Source: Sphaerotilus natans (GTDB taxonomy: Bacteria; Pseudomonadota; Gammaproteobacteria; Burkholderiales; Burkholderiaceae_C). From it: DNA of 64,000 nt. Shown piece by piece: positions 25,743 through 35,865 of the stretch. The notes under the pieces were generated by a model. That model made no database searches and was not told the DNA's origin. It saw only the letters and a list, made by a program, of their open reading frames with translations. The stretch spans positions 62,001 through 126,000 of the forward strand of contig NZ_FTMZ01000001.1 in assembly GCF_900156335.1 (NCBI RefSeq), given 5' to 3'. Both the position numbers and the translations under genes were made by a program. How positions within the stretch are numbered: position 1 is the first letter of the stretch; every line of letters begins with the position of its first letter.

Positions 25743-26332
25743 CCGAGTCCGGCCCAGGCCTGCGGCCGAGCGGTGGCGATGCCGGCGAGCTGCAGCACCC
25801 GCTCGACCGTCTCGTCGACCAGCTCGGCGACGGTCTGCGGCCGGTGGTAGAAGGCCGGCAGCGGCGGGAAGATGATGCCGCCCATCTCGGTGACGGCGGT
25901 CATGTTGCGCAGGTGGGCCAGGTTGAAGGGCGTCTCGCGCACCATCAGGATCAGGCGGCGGCGCTCCTTGAGCGTCACGTCGGCCGCGCGGGTCAGCAGG
26001 TTGTCGCCGAAGCCGTGCGCGACCGCCGCCAGCGTCTTCATCGTGCAGGGCGCGATCACCATCGCCGCGGTATCGAAGCTGCCGCTGGCGATGCACGCGC
26101 CGATCTCGCCGGGCGCATGCGCGACCGCGGCGAGCGACTCCAGCGCGCGCCGGTCCAGGCCGCATTCATGATGCACGTTGAGCACGCCCGAGGGCGTGAC
26201 CACCAGGTGCGTCTCGACGCCGAGGTCGCGCGCCCGTTCGAGCAGGCGCACGCCATAGGCCGCGCCCGACGCGCCGGTGATGCCGACGACCAGCCGGGGC
26301 GGCGCTGCCGGAGTGGTCATCGCGTCCCGCAT
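25709..26332 (-). CDS. ubiX: Flavin prenyltransferase
   Basis: A 207-residue UbiX/Pad1 flavoprotein that prenylates FMN, giving the cofactor of the UbiD decarboxylase in ubiquinone synthesis. Motifs: VVGITGASGAAYGVRLLE, CIASGSFDTAAMVIAPCTMK, NLLTRAADVTLKERRRLIL and RETPFNLAHLRNM. ATG 26332 forms TGATG with the grxD stop; ATG 26320 is a second choice. About 15 extra C-terminal residues run into the facing SDR gene. Last gene of the hemA-prfA-prmC-grxD-ubiX set. Confidence 0.94.
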   Translation of the reverse strand: MRDAMTTPAAPPRLVVGITGASGAAYGVRLLERARDLGVETHLVVTPSGVLNVHHECGLDRRALESLAAVAHAPGEIGACIASGSFDTAAMVIAPCTMKTLAAVAHGFGDNLLTRAADVTLKERRRLILMVRETPFNLAHLRNMTAVTEMGGIIFPPLPAFYHRPQTVAELVDETVERVLQLAGIATARPQAWAGLGQTTPASPSRT

Positions 26333-26646
26333 CAGGCCTTCGGTGCCAGCAGCTGTTGCAGCTCGCCGGCCTGGTACATCTCCATCATGATGTCCGAGCC
26401 GCCGACGAATTCGCCGTTGACGTAGAGCTGCGGGATGGTCGGCCAGTTCGAGTAGTCCTTGATGCCCTGGCGGATGGCCGGGTCTTCCAGCACGTTGACG
26501 GCCGTGATCTGGCTGACGCCGCAGGCCTTCAGGATCTGCACCGCGCGGCCGGAGAAGCCGCACTGCGGGAACTGGGCGGTGCCCTTCATGAACAGGACGA
26601 CCGGATTGTTCTTGACGAGATCGTCGATCTGCTGGTTGGTGCTCAT
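26332..26646 (-). CDS. grxD: Monothiol glutaredoxin (Grx4 family)
   Basis: A 104-residue monothiol glutaredoxin with the CGFS active site in [14 protein letters not shown] and the glutathione-binding [16 protein letters not shown] segment. These proteins carry [2Fe-2S] clusters bridged with glutathione, often with BolA, and deliver iron-sulfur clusters. The gene lies 103 bp behind prmC and is coupled to ubiX. Confidence 0.96.
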   Translation of the reverse strand: MSTNQQIDDLVKNNPVVLFMKGTAQFPQCGFSGRAVQILKACGVSQITAVNVLEDPAIRQGIKDYSNWPTIPQLYVNGEFVGGSDIMMEMYQAGELQQLLAPKA

Positions 26647-26749
26647 GGCGTGGTTCGGGAGGGTGAGGGAAAAGGATAGGGCCGATTTATACGGCAAAGC
26701 GGCTGCTGCGGCCGTCGCGCCGACGAGAGACCGCGCGTGCCGATGCTGC

Positions 26750-27571
26750 TCAGGCCGGACGGTGCGCGCCGGTGCAGCGGCGGTGGCCGGCCAGGTCCTC
26801 GCGGTGCGACACCGCCTGCCAGCCCGCCGCGTGCAGCAGTGCGGCGACCGCATCGGCCTGGTCATGGCCGTGCTCGAGCAGCAGCCAGCCGCCGGGCGCC
26901 AGATGCGCTGGCGCGGCCGCGACGATGGCGCGGATCGCGTCCAGGCCGTCGGCGCCGGAGGTCAGCGCCAAGATCGGCTCGTGGCGCAGCGCTGGCAGGT
27001 GCACGTCGCCCTCGGCGATGTAGGGCGGGTTGCTGACGATCAGGTCGAACAGGCGTCCGGCCAGCGGCGCGAACCACGCGCCTTCCCGCCAGTCCACCGC
27101 CAGCCCGAGCCGCTCGCCGTTGCCGCGCGCCACCGCCAGCGCCGCCGGGCTGAGATCGACCGCGCTGACCTGCGCGTCCGGCCGACGCGACTTGAGCGCC
27201 AGCGCGATCGCGCCGCTGCCGGTGCCCAGATCCGCCAGCGCGCGGCCCGGCGGCAGCGTGGCCAGCACGTCGAGCGCCCAGTCGACCAGCGTCTCGGTGT
27301 CGGGCCGCGGGTCGAGCACGTCGGGCGTGACCGAGAGCATCAGGCCGTGGAACTCGTGCTGGCCGGTCAGGTAGGCCACCGGCACCGCGTCCTGCCGCCG
27401 CGCCAGCCAGTCCTGCCAGCGCGCCTGCTGCGCGGCGTCGAGCGGCGCATCGTCATGCGTCAGCAGCCAGGTGCGCGAGCACGCCAGCAGCGCGCCGAGC
27501 AGCGCCATCGCGTCCGAGCGGTCCAGCCCCTGCGCCCGCGCCTGGCGCAGCGCCTCGGCGACGGTCGTCAT
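26750..27571 (-). CDS. prmC: Release-factor glutamine N5-methyltransferase
   Basis: A 273-residue class I methyltransferase that methylates the Gln of the GGQ motif of release factors. SAM site [15 protein letters not shown]; catalytic NPPY at residues 181-184 in [12 protein letters not shown]. An N-terminal helical domain (1-75) recognises the release factor. It overlaps its own substrate gene prfA by ATGA (27568-27571). Confidence 0.95.
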   Translation of the reverse strand: MTTVAEALRQARAQGLDRSDAMALLGALLACSRTWLLTHDDAPLDAAQQARWQDWLARRQDAVPVAYLTGQHEFHGLMLSVTPDVLDPRPDTETLVDWALDVLATLPPGRALADLGTGSGAIALALKSRRPDAQVSAVDLSPAALAVARGNGERLGLAVDWREGAWFAPLAGRLFDLIVSNPPYIAEGDVHLPALRHEPILALTSGADGLDAIRAIVAAAPAHLAPGGWLLLEHGHDQADAVAALLHAAGWQAVSHREDLAGHRRCTGAHRPA

Positions 27572-28650
27572 GCCTGCGCCTCCATCTCGGCGAGCAGCTC
27601 GGCGGCGCGGGCGGCCTTCAGCGCGGCGACGACCTCGTCCAGATCGCCTTCCATGATGCTGCCCAGCTTGTAGAGCGTCAGGTTGATGCGGTGGTCGGTC
27701 AGGCGGCCCTGCGGAAAGTTGTAGGTGCGGATGCGGTCGGAGCGGTCGCCCGAGCCGATCAGGCCCTTGCGGGTGGCGGCCTCGCGGGCCTGGCGCTCCA
27801 GCCGTTCCTTGTCGCGCAGCCGCGCGGCGAGCACCGCCAGCGCCCGCGCCTTGTTGCGGTGCTGGCTGCGGTCGTCCTGGCATTCGGCGACCAGCCCGGT
27901 CGGCAGGTGGGTGACGCGCACCGCCGAGTCGGTCTTGTTGATGTGCTGGCCGCCGGCGCCGCTGGCGCGGAAGGTGTCGATGCGCAGCTCGGCCGGGTTG
28001 AGCATGACCTCCTCGGCCTCGTCCGGCTCGGGCAGCACCGCCACCGTGCAGGCGCTGGTGTGGATGCGGCCCTGCGTCTCGGTGGCCGGCACGCGCTGCA
28101 CGCGGTGGCCGCCGGACTCGAACTTCATCGCCTCGTAGACCGCGTCGCCGGCCAGGCGCACGACGACTTCCTTGTAGCCGCCGAGGTCGGACGCGTTCGC
28201 CGACATGATCTCGGCCTGCCAGCCCTGGCGCTCGGCGTGGCGCAAGTACATGCGCAGCAGGTCGCCGGCAAAGAGCGCCGACTCGTCGCCGCCGGTGCCG
28301 GCGCGGATCTCCAGGAAGGCGTTGCGGTCGTCGTCCGGGTCGCGCGGCAGCAGGGCGGTCTGCAGCTCGGCGTCGAGCCGGGCGATGTCGGCCTCGGCGG
28401 CCGCGATCTCCTCGCGCGCCATCTCGGCCAGGTCGGCCTCGCCCAGCATCGCGCGGGCGTCCTGCAGGTCGCGCTCGCGCTGCTGCAGCTGCGTCCAGCG
28501 GCCGGCCAGCTCGGACACGCGCGCGTGGTCGCGGGTGAGGGTGCGCAGCCGGCCGATGTCGGCCATGACCTGCGGATCGGCCAGGGCGGCGTCGAGTTCG
28601 GCGAGGCGCAGGATCTGGCGGTCGAGCTGCTGGCGCAGGAAAGGCGTCAT
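27568..28650 (-). CDS. prfA: Peptide chain release factor 1
   Basis: A 360-residue class I release factor for UAA and UAG. Codon-recognition PAT tripeptide at 188-190 ([19 protein letters not shown]) and the peptidyl-hydrolysis motif GGQ at 233-235 ([16 protein letters not shown]). Full family length. ATG 28650 overlaps the hemA stop (ATGA), and the 3' end overlaps prmC. Confidence 0.97.
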   Translation of the reverse strand: MTPFLRQQLDRQILRLAELDAALADPQVMADIGRLRTLTRDHARVSELAGRWTQLQQRERDLQDARAMLGEADLAEMAREEIAAAEADIARLDAELQTALLPRDPDDDRNAFLEIRAGTGGDESALFAGDLLRMYLRHAERQGWQAEIMSANASDLGGYKEVVVRLAGDAVYEAMKFESGGHRVQRVPATETQGRIHTSACTVAVLPEPDEAEEVMLNPAELRIDTFRASGAGGQHINKTDSAVRVTHLPTGLVAECQDDRSQHRNKARALAVLAARLRDKERLERQAREAATRKGLIGSGDRSDRIRTYNFPQGRLTDHRINLTLYKLGSIMEGDLDEVVAALKAARAAELLAEMEAQA

Positions 28651-29930
28651 CGGGTCGGGTTCTCGCCGCGCAGGAACAGCCGCGTGACCGCATCGATCAT
28701 CTGCGCGCGCTGCTGCGGGTCGGCGTTGTGGAGTTCGGCCATCGCGCCGTGCAGCATCTTCTGCGTCAGGCCGCGCGCCAGCGCCTCCAGCGCCTCCTCG
28801 GGCGAGTCGCCGCGGGCCAGCAGCTTGCGTGCGCGGGCCATCTCGTGCTGGCGCCACTGCTCGGCCTGCGCGTTGAGCGAGCGGATCAGCGGCACGGTGG
28901 CGCGCTGGTCGAGCCAGTGCACGAAGTTCTGCACGCCGGACTCGATGATGGCCTCGGCCTGGGCGACGGCCGCCTGGCGCTTCTCGCCGGCGGTCTGCAC
29001 CACCGCCGACAGGTCGTCGACGGTGTAGAGATAGACGTCCTCGAGCTGCGCGATCTCGGGCTCGATGTCGCGCGGCACGGCCAGGTCGACCATGAACATC
29101 GGGCGGCGTCGGCGTGCCTTCAGCGCACGCTCGACGGCTCCGAGGCCGATCAGCGGCAGCGCGCTGGCGGTGCACGACACCACCGCGTCGAACTCGTGCA
29201 GCCGCGAGGGCAGGTCGGCCAGGCGCATCACCTCGGCGCCGAACTGCGCGGCGAGCTTCTCGCCACGCTCGAGCGTGCGGTTGGCGATGGTGATGTGGCG
29301 CGGCGCCTTGGCGGCGAAGTGGGTCGCGGCCAGCTCGATCATCTCGCCGGCGCCGACGAACAGGATGCGGATGCGGCTCAGGTCCTCGAAGAGCTGGCCG
29401 GCCAGGCGCACCGCGGCCGCGGCCATGCTGATCGAGTGCGCCCCGATCTCGGTGGCGGTGCGCACTTCCTTGGCGACCGAGAAGGAGCGCTGGAAGAGCT
29501 GGTGCAGCGTCGTGCCCAGCATGCCGGCGGCGTCGGCCTCGCGCACCGCCTGCTTCATCTGGCCGAGGATCTGCGCCTCGCCCAGCACCATCGAGTCCAG
29601 CCCGGAGGCGACGCGGAAGGCGTGGCGGGCGGCCTCCTGGCGCTCCATCACATGGGTGTGGCGCAGCAGTTCGTCGGCGCTGACGCCACCATGCGCGGCC
29701 AGCCACTCCAGCGTCGGGCGCACCAGCGTGCGGCTCTGCGGCGTCGGGGTGGCGATGTAGAGCTCGGTGCGGTTGCAGGTCGACAGCAGCGCCGCCTCCG
29801 GGGTGACGCGCGACAGGCCGGAGCGCAGGCCGTGCAGCGCCGCCGGGATCTGCTCCAGCGTGAACGCGAACCGGCCGCGCAGGTCGACCGGCGCGGTGTG
29901 ATGGTTCAGGCTGAGGGCGAAGACGCTCAT
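28647..29930 (-). CDS. hemA: Glutamyl-tRNA reductase
   Basis: A 427-residue enzyme for the first committed step of tetrapyrrole synthesis, reducing Glu-tRNA to glutamate-1-semialdehyde with NADPH. Catalytic Cys52 in [34 protein letters not shown] loop [17 protein letters not shown]; and the dimerisation helix at the C-terminus. First gene of the minus-strand operon; upstream is the divergent small membrane protein gene 86 bp away. Confidence 0.97.
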   Translation of the reverse strand: MSVFALSLNHHTAPVDLRGRFAFTLEQIPAALHGLRSGLSRVTPEAALLSTCNRTELYIATPTPQSRTLVRPTLEWLAAHGGVSADELLRHTHVMERQEAARHAFRVASGLDSMVLGEAQILGQMKQAVREADAAGMLGTTLHQLFQRSFSVAKEVRTATEIGAHSISMAAAAVRLAGQLFEDLSRIRILFVGAGEMIELAATHFAAKAPRHITIANRTLERGEKLAAQFGAEVMRLADLPSRLHEFDAVVSCTASALPLIGLGAVERALKARRRRPMFMVDLAVPRDIEPEIAQLEDVYLYTVDDLSAVVQTAGEKRQAAVAQAEAIIESGVQNFVHWLDQRATVPLIRSLNAQAEQWRQHEMARARKLLARGDSPEEALEALARGLTQKMLHGAMAELHNADPQQRAQMIDAVTRLFLRGENPTR

Positions 29931-30016
29931 CCCGCGATTGTAAGATCCCTGGCCTGACTCCTCATCTTGATGAGGCTCATGTTTCCGCTTGATGAACCTC
30001 CCGGGAGCTCCCGACG

Positions 30017-30322
30017 ATGGGCCCGATCGACGCTTTCTGGCACCTGTGCAATTTCCTGCTGCCGGCGCTGGTGACCGCGCTGCTGACCACCGCGGCCTGC
30101 CGCGTGCTGTGGCGCCGAGCGCTCGGCGGCCTGTCCTGGCCGGCGCTGCTGCGCCCGGCCCTGATCGCGGCGCTGCTGGCGCAGACGGGTGCGCTGGTGC
30201 TGGCGGGGCGCGACGGCAGCATGCTCGGCCATGCGGCGCTGGTGCTGGCGGTGGCGCTGGCGCTGTGGTGGCGCGCCTTCGGTCCGGGCGCGCCGGGGCG
30301 GTCCGACTCGCCCCCGGTCTGA
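30017..30322 (+). CDS. Small membrane protein, unknown
   Basis: A 101-residue protein with three hydrophobic segments (about 8-28, 42-62, 68-86) and a charged C-terminus. GGGAG sits 10 bases before the ATG. It diverges from hemA. Similar small membrane proteins are annotated as hypothetical in Burkholderiales; I assign no function. Confidence 0.65.
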   Translation: MGPIDAFWHLCNFLLPALVTALLTTAACRVLWRRALGGLSWPALLRPALIAALLAQTGALVLAGRDGSMLGHAALVLAVALALWWRAFGPGAPGRSDSPPV

Positions 30323-30341
30323 AGGGGGCTGCGACCCGTGC

Positions 30342-31295
30342 TCAGGCGGGCGCCTGGGCGCCGCTGCACAGCGGGTGGGTCTGCCACGGATCGCGGTCGG
30401 CGTCGCCGAAGGTGCGCAGCATGAAGTTCCAGAACGCGCGAGTGCGCGCCGGCACATGCTTGCGCGAGGGCATGGTCATCCACAGCCCCAGGCTCAGTGC
30501 ATGCCAGCCGGGCAGTACCCGCTCGAGCGCGCCACGGCGCAGGGCCTCCTCGACCACCAGCGAGGTCAGGCCTGCAATGCCCAGGCCGGCCAGCGCCGCC
30601 GCGTAGAGCGTGTCGGTGTGCGCGGTGGCCAGCAGCGGCCGGCGCGGCGTGGGCACCCGCACCGAGCGCTGGTCGCCGTCATGGTGGAAGCTGACATCGC
30701 GCTGCAGCATCGAGGTCGGCGGCAGCAGCATCTGGTGCTGCTCGAGCTCGAGCGGATCGGTCGGTCGGCCCGCGCGGGCCAGATAGGCCGGCGATGCGCA
30801 CAGGATCACCTCGCTGCGCGCGAACTGGCGGGCGACAAAATCGCCCTCGGGCGGATCGCGCAGCGCCAGGATGGTGATGTCATGCTGCTCGTCGATGCCG
30901 GCGAGGTCGACCGTCGAGGTCAGCGACAGCGTGATGCGCGGATGCTCGGCATGGAAGGCCGGAAGATGGCGCGCGAGCTGATGGCTGGCGAAGGCCGAGG
31001 GCACCATCACCCGCAGATGGCCGTGCGGCTCCTCGCTGGCGGCCTGGACCAGCGATTCGGCCTCGTCCACGTCGGCCAGGATGGCGCGAACCCGCTCCAG
31101 ATAGCGCTCGCCCACGCCGGTCAGGGCCAAGCTGCGGGTGGTGCGCTGGATGAGCCGGGCCCCCAGGTGGTCTTCCAGCTCGGCCACCAGCCGGGTGACC
31201 ACCGCCGGCGCCAGGTCGAGCGCCCGTGCGGCACCGGCGAAGCTGCCCTCGTCGATGACGCGGGCGAAGACGCGCATCGCGCGCAACTGATCCAT
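30342..31295 (-). CDS. LysR-family transcriptional regulator
   Basis: A 317-residue LysR regulator: N-terminal winged helix (RAMRVFARVIDEGSFAGAAR, ALDLAPAVVTRLVAELEDHL) and a C-terminal effector-binding domain starting near GHLRVMVPSAFASHQLARHL. It falls in the AaeR/DmlR-like group judged by its opening MDQLRAMRVFARV. ATG 31295 has GGGAGTG upstream. It follows the MBL hydrolase gene on the same strand by 11 bp, so the two may be co-transcribed; target unknown. Confidence 0.92.
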   Translation of the reverse strand: MDQLRAMRVFARVIDEGSFAGAARALDLAPAVVTRLVAELEDHLGARLIQRTTRSLALTGVGERYLERVRAILADVDEAESLVQAASEEPHGHLRVMVPSAFASHQLARHLPAFHAEHPRITLSLTSTVDLAGIDEQHDITILALRDPPEGDFVARQFARSEVILCASPAYLARAGRPTDPLELEQHQMLLPPTSMLQRDVSFHHDGDQRSVRVPTPRRPLLATAHTDTLYAAALAGLGIAGLTSLVVEEALRRGALERVLPGWHALSLGLWMTMPSRKHVPARTRAFWNFMLRTFGDADRDPWQTHPLCSGAQAPA

Positions 31296-31306
31296 GAGTG
31301 CACTCC

Positions 31307-32263
31307 CTAGACATCGTGAAGCCGCTGCCGGTCGTCGAGTCGCAGAGCGCCGACAGCCAGCAGTTCGGCCAGCAGTTCCTGGAACCACTCGCCCGGCGAG
31401 CCGCCGAAGCCGGATCGGCTTCGGGTCGACTCGAAAAGCGGCGTGGTCTCGGCCCAGGAACGGGCCGCATCGAGAGCCTGTTGCTGCTCTTCCATCAAGT
31501 GATATTTCAGCAGAACCTTGCCGGCATGACGGGCATGCAGTGCCGGATTCGCGACAAAACGGGACAGTCGTGTGCCGGCACGCTGCAATGCGGCGGGTAC
31601 ATCGTCGAATGGCGCGCCATGCCCTGGAATGACCCGTGCCGGTGCGATGCGCCTGATCAGCGCCAGCGTCTCGGCCACCCGGTCGAAGGCGTCGATGCCG
31701 TCGAGCTCGGGAAACACCACGCCGAAGCCGTTCTGCCACAGCGCATCGGCCGAGATCAGCACGCCGTCGGTGGCGTCAAGCAGCATCAGCGCGTCCGGGT
31801 CGTGTCCGGGCGCGGCCAGCACCTCCCAGTGCCGCGTTCCGACCGCCAGCCGCTGCCCGGCGCTCAGTGCACCCGCCGCCACGAAGCGCGGGCAGCGCTG
31901 CCCGGTCGGGCGATAGCCCAGCCTGTCTTCATCCCAGTCTAGGACCGCCGCAAGCGATCCGGCCGGTACCAGGATCTGTGAACTGAATGTGGCCTGGATT
32001 GTTGCATTTCCGCCGCAGTGGTCCGAGTGCAGATGGGTGTTGACCACCCGCCGCAGCGGCTCGCCCTGCAGGGCGTGGTGCAGCAGGGCCAGAGTCTGTC
32101 CGGCGTGGTTGCAGTGACCGGTGTCGACCAGCACCGCGCCCTCGCCGGGCAGGCCGTGCAGCACGATGTTGTTGGCCGACAGCCAGCCGCGCTCGAGCAC
32201 GGTCGTCGTGCCGGGCGTGGTCGATGGCGGCAAGGGGAGGGCCTCTGGGTTGATGTCGGTCAT
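31307..32263 (-). CDS. MBL-fold metallo-hydrolase
   Basis: A 318-residue metallo-beta-lactamase-fold protein. The metal motif is THLHSDHCGGN (His77, His79, Asp81, His82), followed by a distal APGHDPDALMLLD and a final VIPGHGAPFDDV. The C-terminal domain (230-318) contains KVLLKYHLMEEQQ and a short helical end, as in glyoxalase-like or LACTB2-like hydrolases. Substrate unknown. The gene is divergent from the response-regulator gene 33 bp away. Confidence 0.88.
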   Translation of the reverse strand: MTDINPEALPLPPSTTPGTTTVLERGWLSANNIVLHGLPGEGAVLVDTGHCNHAGQTLALLHHALQGEPLRRVVNTHLHSDHCGGNATIQATFSSQILVPAGSLAAVLDWDEDRLGYRPTGQRCPRFVAAGALSAGQRLAVGTRHWEVLAAPGHDPDALMLLDATDGVLISADALWQNGFGVVFPELDGIDAFDRVAETLALIRRIAPARVIPGHGAPFDDVPAALQRAGTRLSRFVANPALHARHAGKVLLKYHLMEEQQQALDAARSWAETTPLFESTRSRSGFGGSPGEWFQELLAELLAVGALRLDDRQRLHDV

Positions 32264-32296
32264 GGCGCTACATTCATCGGAGGGGAGGAAAGCACC

Positions 32297-32917
32297 ATGA
32301 AGTCTGTGCTGCTGATCGATGACCATGTCATGTTCCGGGAGGGACTGGGCCTGCTGCTGGTCCAGCGGCTCGGCCCGATTCGCCTGCTGGAGGCGGGTTC
32401 GCTGCACCTGGGCATGAGGCTGCTGGCGGCGCAGGACCGGCCGGTCGATCTGGTGCTGCTCGACCTGGAGCTGCGCGACAGCCGCGGGCTGGCCACCTTC
32501 GAGCGTCTGCGCCAGGCCTGTCCGCAGCTGCCGGTGCTGGTGCTGTCGGGATCGGTCGATGACATTCCGGCGGCCGAGCTGATCGAGCGCGGCGCCGCCG
32601 GCTTCGTGCCGAAGTCGCTCGGCGTCGACGCGCTGGTCGAGCCGGTGCGCCGGCTGCTGCAGTCGGCCGCACGGTGCGAGCCCGAACCGCTGTCGCCACG
32701 CCAGCGGGCGGTGCTCGGCCTGCTGGTCGAGGGCAAGTCGAACAAGCTGATCAGCCGCGAGCTCGACCTGTCCGAGGCGACGGTCAAGACGCATCTGCAG
32801 GCGATCTTCCGCAAGCTCGATGTCTGCAATCGCACGCAGGCGGTGCTGGCCGCGGTGCGGCTCGGACTGGTCGACGAGCATGAGGCCGAGCGATTCAGGA
32901 CGATGACGTCCGACTGA
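32297..32917 (+). CDS. NarL/FixJ-family response regulator (copy 1)
   Basis: A 206-residue regulator: receiver domain (acidic pair D8-D9, phospho-acceptor D56 in LVLLDLELRD, Lys in GFVPKS) and a LuxR-type helix-turn-helix (LSPRQRAVLGLLVEGKSNKL to ATVKTHLQAIFRKLDV). ATG 32297 follows GGGGAGGAA. It is a close paralogue of the regulator at 35073-35690: both share EAGSLHL, the RDSRG segment and nearly the whole DNA-binding helix. The stop overlaps the facing kinase gene by 23 bp. Confidence 0.93.
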   Translation: MKSVLLIDDHVMFREGLGLLLVQRLGPIRLLEAGSLHLGMRLLAAQDRPVDLVLLDLELRDSRGLATFERLRQACPQLPVLVLSGSVDDIPAAELIERGAAGFVPKSLGVDALVEPVRRLLQSAARCEPEPLSPRQRAVLGLLVEGKSNKLISRELDLSEATVKTHLQAIFRKLDVCNRTQAVLAAVRLGLVDEHEAERFRTMTSD

Positions 32918-34895
32918 GTGCGGCGGTGGGCAGCACCAGGCTGAAGCTGCTGCCCCGGCCCGGTGTCGAGCGCAGGCTCAGCGGGGCCTGCATCAGCCGC
33001 GCGCAGCGGCGCACGATGCCCAGGCCCAGGCCGCCGCCCGGGGCATCGTCGTCGAGCCGGGCCGGATCGAGGCCGGGGCCGGTGTCGATCACCACCAGCC
33101 GCACCTGCGTGCGGCCATGCGGACGCACGCCCACCAGCACACCGCCCTGCAGGGTGTTCTGCACCGCATTGCCGACCAGGTTGCGCAGGATCTGCTCGAG
33201 CAGCAGCGCATCGGCGATGACCACCGCCGCGGTCGGTCGCACGATCAGCCGCAGGCCGCGCGCCATGGCCAGCGCGTCGCAGTCGGCCGCCACGGTGCGC
33301 AGCAGCGGCTGCAGCGGCACGGCGGCCGGGCGCGGCGCCTGCCCGCGGCCCTCGAGGCGCGACAGGTCGAGCAGGCCGTCGAGCAGGCTGGCCATCGTCT
33401 GGCTGGTGCGATCGATCTGGCTGGCCAGCTCGGTGATGCGCTGGCCGGTCCGGGCCGGCGCGACCGGCGGCTCCCGCAGGGTCTGGTGCAGCAGTTCGGC
33501 CAGCATGCGCAGGGCGCTCATCGGCTGGCGCAGGTCATGGCTGGCCGAGGCGATGAAGCGGCTGCGCGCCTGCACCGCCTCGTTCAGCTCGGCGGTGCGC
33601 AGCGCGACCTGGCGCTCCAGCTCGAGGCGGTCGCGATCGCCGCGCATCAGGCCCGCGGCCAGCCGAGACAGCAGCTGCGCCGCGAAGACGGCCACGATCA
33701 GCGGGACGGCAAACGGCGCCCAGTAGTCATCGCTCACCGTGGTGCGACCGGTCTGATAGAGATAGTCATGCACGCCGGCGACCAGCACCGCGAGCATGCC
33801 GGCGGGCATCAGCGCCCGCTGCGCCGGATGGTCGCCGGGCGCATGCCGCACCATCAGCGCCAGGGACCACAGCACCATGACGATCAGCACCGGATAGGCC
33901 AGCAGGCGCACCGCGTCGCTCTGGCCGCCCAGGATGCCGATCGTGCCGACCAGCGCCAGCGCGCTGCCGCCCACATGCAGCAGCCAGCGAAAACGTGGCG
34001 CCTCCTGCTGCACATGGGCACGCACGAAATGCCCCAGCAGCACCACGGTCAGCAGCTGCAGCAGATAGAAGAGCAGGCTGCTGAGCGCGCCGGGCACCGG
34101 GCTGGCTGTGCTGAAATAGGCTTGGTTGCGCAGCGTGGCCAGCAGGGCCAGCAGACCGAAGCAGCCCAGGGCGCGCTCGTGGCGGCGCACCGCCCACAGC
34201 AGCAGCATGAACAGCGCGATGCCGCTGGCCGCCGCATTGACCAGCTGCACCGCCAGGCGCTGCTGCTGCCAGGCCCACACCGGTCCGCGCAGCAGCAGGT
34301 CCTCGGGCCCGATGTGCAGCAGGCCCAGACCGGCGCGCGGAAAGTCGCCCTGCACCTCGATCTCGAGCAGGTCGACGCCGCCTTGCAGCCGCGCAGGCGG
34401 CGGCAGCCGCACCAGGGTGGTGCCGATGCTCAGCAGATGCCGCGTCTGTCCAGCCCGGTCGCTCAGCAGATGACCGTTGAGCCGGATGCGGTGACGTGAG
34501 GGAATGTGCTCGATCCAGAGCGCCACATCGGCGCCTGCCGGTGCCGTGGACGGCGGCAGCGCGATCCTGTACAGCCCGGTGCCGCGAGTCGGCTCCTGGC
34601 GCCGCTTCCAGCTGTCAGGCAGGGTGACCGGGCGCCAGCGCACCTCGCCTTCCTTGCGGAACTCGGCCTGAAGCTGCTGCTGCAGCAGCAGCGGAAAAGG
34701 TTCCGGCGATGGGTTGGATCGCGCAGGACCGACGAGCAGCATCAGCAGTACCAGCACCGGCAGCAGCAGGGGCGCAAGCGGCCTGTGTCCGGGCGCGGAC
34801 CGGAGAAGCCTCCACAGACCGGACAGGGCACGGGCGGACGGCAGACGCAGGCTGAGCATGGCGCAACAGGCCGGGGAGGGAGGTGGTGACGCCAT
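32895..34895 (-). CDS. 7TM-type sensor histidine kinase
   Basis: A 666-residue membrane kinase. Order: signal-anchor helix (about 38-58), periplasmic beta-sandwich resembling a 7TMR-DISM extracellular domain (65-200, TGLYRIALPPS and IPSRHRIRLNGHLL), seven hydrophobic helices (about 215-415), a short coiled coil, HisKA with phospho-acceptor His453 (IASASHDLRQPMSALRMLAE), and HATPase (LLEQILRNLVGNAVQN, DTGPGLD, GGGLGLGIV). The His box ASHDLRQP is typical of kinases paired with LuxR-type regulators. ATG 34895 or 34859 could be the start. Flanked by two paralogous regulators, either or both probable partners. Confidence 0.92.
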   Translation of the reverse strand: MASPPPSPACCAMLSLRLPSARALSGLWRLLRSAPGHRPLAPLLLPVLVLLMLLVGPARSNPSPEPFPLLLQQQLQAEFRKEGEVRWRPVTLPDSWKRRQEPTRGTGLYRIALPPSTAPAGADVALWIEHIPSRHRIRLNGHLLSDRAGQTRHLLSIGTTLVRLPPPARLQGGVDLLEIEVQGDFPRAGLGLLHIGPEDLLLRGPVWAWQQQRLAVQLVNAAASGIALFMLLLWAVRRHERALGCFGLLALLATLRNQAYFSTASPVPGALSSLLFYLLQLLTVVLLGHFVRAHVQQEAPRFRWLLHVGGSALALVGTIGILGGQSDAVRLLAYPVLIVMVLWSLALMVRHAPGDHPAQRALMPAGMLAVLVAGVHDYLYQTGRTTVSDDYWAPFAVPLIVAVFAAQLLSRLAAGLMRGDRDRLELERQVALRTAELNEAVQARSRFIASASHDLRQPMSALRMLAELLHQTLREPPVAPARTGQRITELASQIDRTSQTMASLLDGLLDLSRLEGRGQAPRPAAVPLQPLLRTVAADCDALAMARGLRLIVRPTAAVVIADALLLEQILRNLVGNAVQNTLQGGVLVGVRPHGRTQVRLVVIDTGPGLDPARLDDDAPGGGLGLGIVRRCARLMQAPLSLRSTPGRGSSFSLVLPTAALSRTSSS

Positions 34896-35072
34896 CTTGC
34901 ATGCTCACGCGCCGCTGCGGCTCGGGGATCAGCCATAGGGTTGAGGCCTGAGCTTGACGGCCCGCAAGCCGGCCTGATCCGGCGCGTCTGCACAATCAAG
35001 CCGTGATGAGCAGTTCCGGCCAGCCGGAATCCGCCGGCGGGCCGCAGGGCTGCGCCCAGGGGGAGCCTCACC

Positions 35073-35690
35073 ATGAGAACCGTGCTGCTGGTCGATGACC
35101 ATGTGCTGTTTCGCGAGAGCCTGGCGCTGATGCTGCGTCAGCGCCTGCCCGACCTGCGGGTGCTGGAAGCCGGTTCGCTCCACCTGGCCCTGCGCCAGTG
35201 CGAGCGCCATCCCGACATCGACCTGATCGTGCTCGACCTGATGCTGCGCGACAGCCGTGGCGTGCTGACGCTCGAGCGGCTGCGCCGGGTGTGCCCGGGC
35301 ACCGCGGTCGTGGTGGTGTCAGGTGCGACCGAGGCCGGTCTGGCGCTGGAGCTGCGTCGGCTGGGGGCCCGAGCCTTCCTGCCGAAGGAGGTCGGCTCGG
35401 AGGATCTGCTCGCACTGCTGCGGCGCTTGCTGCTGCTGCCCGAGGCGGTCGCCGCCGATCATCGCGAGCCGCTGTCGGCGCGGCAGCGCGAGGTGCTCGA
35501 GCGCATGATCGAGGGCAAGTCGAACAAGGCCATCTGCCGCGAGCTTGACCTGTCGGAGGCCACCGTCAAGACCCATGTGCAGGCGATCTTCCGCAAGCTC
35601 GAGGTCAACACCCGCACCCAGGCGGTCATGGCGGCGATCCACCTCGGGCTGCATGACCCGGGCAGCAGCCTGTTGCTGCAGGCCGACTGA
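35073..35690 (+). CDS. NarL/FixJ-family response regulator (copy 2)
   Basis: A 205-residue regulator, receiver (D8, D9, D55 in LIVLDLMLRDSRG, Lys in AFLPKE) plus LuxR-type helix-turn-helix (LSARQREVLERMIEGKSNKA, LSEATVKTHVQAIFRKLEV). It diverges from the kinase gene across 177 bp and is the paralogue of the regulator at 32297. The recognition helices (ATVKTHLQ/VQAIFRKL) are almost identical, so both may bind the same DNA sites, differing in receiver surface. Confidence 0.93.
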   Translation: MRTVLLVDDHVLFRESLALMLRQRLPDLRVLEAGSLHLALRQCERHPDIDLIVLDLMLRDSRGVLTLERLRRVCPGTAVVVVSGATEAGLALELRRLGARAFLPKEVGSEDLLALLRRLLLLPEAVAADHREPLSARQREVLERMIEGKSNKAICRELDLSEATVKTHVQAIFRKLEVNTRTQAVMAAIHLGLHDPGSSLLLQAD

Positions 35691-35714
35691 ACCGTTCCGT
35701 GCTGGGGTTGGGCT

Positions 35715-35747
35715 TGACCCCCTGAATGAGGGGGGTCAGGGATTTTC
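35715..35747 (+). terminator. Hairpin with T-run after response regulator copy 2
   Basis: TGACCCC (35715-35721) pairs with GGGGTCA (35732-35738), extended by further C/G runs, then GGGATTTT. A second small hairpin with CCCCTC (35789-35794) and GAGGGG (35804-35809) lies 50 bp on. The first fits a Rho-independent terminator. Confidence 0.55.
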
Positions 35748-35865
35748 ATGGTGTTGCCCCGTGAACAAGTGCTCGCTTGGCGTCCGAACCCCTCCATTTG
35801 AACGAGGGGGCGCCTGCCATGGGCTGCATAGGATGGCGGCCACAAACCATGTTCAGGAGCTGGAA

